Shown here in pieces: positions 6,471 through 6,640 of a stretch of 6,640 nt of DNA (positions are counted from its first letter, which is position 1; every line of letters begins with the position of its first letter). The position numbers and the translations under genes are program-made. The notes below the pieces were generated by a model. The model saw only the letters and a program-made list of their open reading frames with translations. It did no database searches and was not told where the DNA came from. The stretch is from Candidatus Bathyarchaeota archaeon (GTDB lineage Archaea; Thermoproteota; Bathyarchaeia; Bathyarchaeales; SOJC01), in assembly GCA_030641425.1 (NCBI GenBank), contig DAOWHM010000143.1:1-6640 (forward strand). Direction: 5' to 3'.

Positions 6471-6491
6471 TGCAAGAGGCAAAAGCCTTTT

Positions 6492-6604
6492 GGCGTCTAG
6501 CAGTGATGGTGGTCCGCACCTCGGACTTCAAATCCGATGCAGCCCGAAAAGGACTGGGAGTTCGATAGCCTTTAGTTAACCGAGAGTCTCCCTAGACGCC
6601 GCCA
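6492..6604 (+). tRNA. Selenocysteine tRNA (anticodon UCA), intron-containing
   Basis: The acceptor stem is 9 bp with perfect pairing (6492-6500 with 6592-6600), followed by discriminator G (6601) and an encoded CCA (6602-6604). The D arm has a TGGT loop (6510-6513) and a six-pair stem that needs one T-G wobble and a bulged A at 6506. The anticodon stem is TCGGA/TCCGA around CTTCAAA, so the anticodon is TCA (6528-6530), which reads UGA. A long variable arm (6540-6556) has one C-A mismatch and a GAAAA loop. The T stem is 4 bp, GGAG (6557-6560) with CTCC (6588-6591), giving the 9/4 acceptor-T domain specific to archaeal and eukaryotic tRNA-Sec. Mature length is 93 nt with CCA after removal of a 20-nt intron in the T loop. 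It is charged with serine, then converted via PSTK and SepSecS in archaea (family knowledge; those genes are not here). Confidence 0.92.
6567..6586 (+). other. Predicted 20-nt tRNA intron in the T loop (position 59/60)
   Basis: The T loop as encoded is 27 nt. The T stem forms the outer helix. TTCG (6561-6564) pairs with CGAG (6581-6584) as the 4-bp central helix, with one T-G wobble. The three-base bulges are ATA (6565-6567) and AGT (6585-6587). Archaeal splicing endonuclease cuts between bulge bases two and three, here after 6566 and after 6586, which removes exactly 20 nt and restores the loop TTCGATT. The inner helix is nearly absent (only G6568-C6580 can pair), so this is a relaxed form of the motif. 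Confidence 0.8.
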
Positions 6605-6606
6605 AT

Positions 6607-6622
6607 ACCCAAAAAATTGGGT
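6607..6622 (+). terminator. Hairpin just after tRNA-Sec
   Basis: ACCCAA (6607-6612) and TTGGGT (6617-6622) form a perfect 6-bp stem with an AAAA loop, two bases after the encoded CCA. No T run follows within the window, so it could be a terminator remnant, a 3'-end processing signal or chance. Confidence 0.3.
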
Positions 6623-6640
6623 CAGCCTTATCGTCGATAA

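Noticed and set aside
6508..6520. Alternative tRNA D stem GGTG/CACC.
   Set aside because: It would leave seven unpaired bases after the acceptor stem and bury the GG of the TGGT loop, unlike known tRNA-Sec D arms.
1..6640. CRISPR array, insertion sequence or prophage.
   Set aside because: There are no regularly spaced direct repeats, no transposase or integrase and no terminal inverted repeats with target duplications.

Overview
The window looks archaeal. The evidence is a selenocysteine tRNA gene of archaeal build with what appears to be a bulge-helix-bulge (BHB) intron, an F420-dependent luciferase-like oxidoreductase, an MvhD/MvhG hydrogenase pair, a Dpo4-type Y-family polymerase, TATA-like promoter boxes and GAGGTG/GGTGG-type ribosome binding sites. 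The DNA is moderately AT-rich. I cannot name the lineage. A selenocysteine-decoding, hydrogenase-bearing archaeon such as an Asgard or Bathyarchaeia-like group fits; classical methanogens are possible but nothing here is diagnostic of methanogenesis.

Layout, left to right. Bases 1-174 hold nothing I can support beyond a possible TATA box. Then comes a tight plus-strand cluster: a 57-residue eight-cysteine zinc-finger protein (175-348), a PD-(D/E)XK nuclease-like protein (361-975) and a DNA polymerase IV/Dpo4 (959-2047, overlapping the nuclease gene by 17 bases). It reads like a DNA repair or damage-tolerance operon. A plus-strand B12-binding-domain radical SAM enzyme (2231-3658) follows with its own promoter. 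It converges on a minus-strand LLM-class oxidoreductase (3717-4574), and an inverted repeat carrying an A7/T7 run lies between them.

Further right, also on the minus strand, is a translationally coupled pair, mvhD (5715-6146) then mvhG (4754-5722). These encode the electron-transfer iron-sulfur protein and the small subunit of an F420-nonreducing hydrogenase, which normally pass electrons to heterodisulfide reductase HdrA. The catalytic large subunit MvhA is not in the window. Bases 6147-6491 contain a doubtful 65-codon ORF and, before the tRNA, a dense cluster of palindromes.

The most notable element is tRNA-Sec at 6492-6604: UCA anticodon, 9-bp acceptor stem, 4-bp T stem, long variable arm, G discriminator and encoded CCA. 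Its T loop is 27 nt instead of 7. An exact 20-nt intron with a BHB-like fold can be drawn at tRNA position 59/60, and its removal leaves a normal TTCGATT T loop. The neighbouring MvhD belongs to a family with selenocysteine-containing members (VhuD), yet here every cluster ligand position is cysteine. With a tRNA-Sec present, the single in-frame TGA separating the zinc finger from the nuclease deserves a check, although an ordinary stop is the simpler reading.
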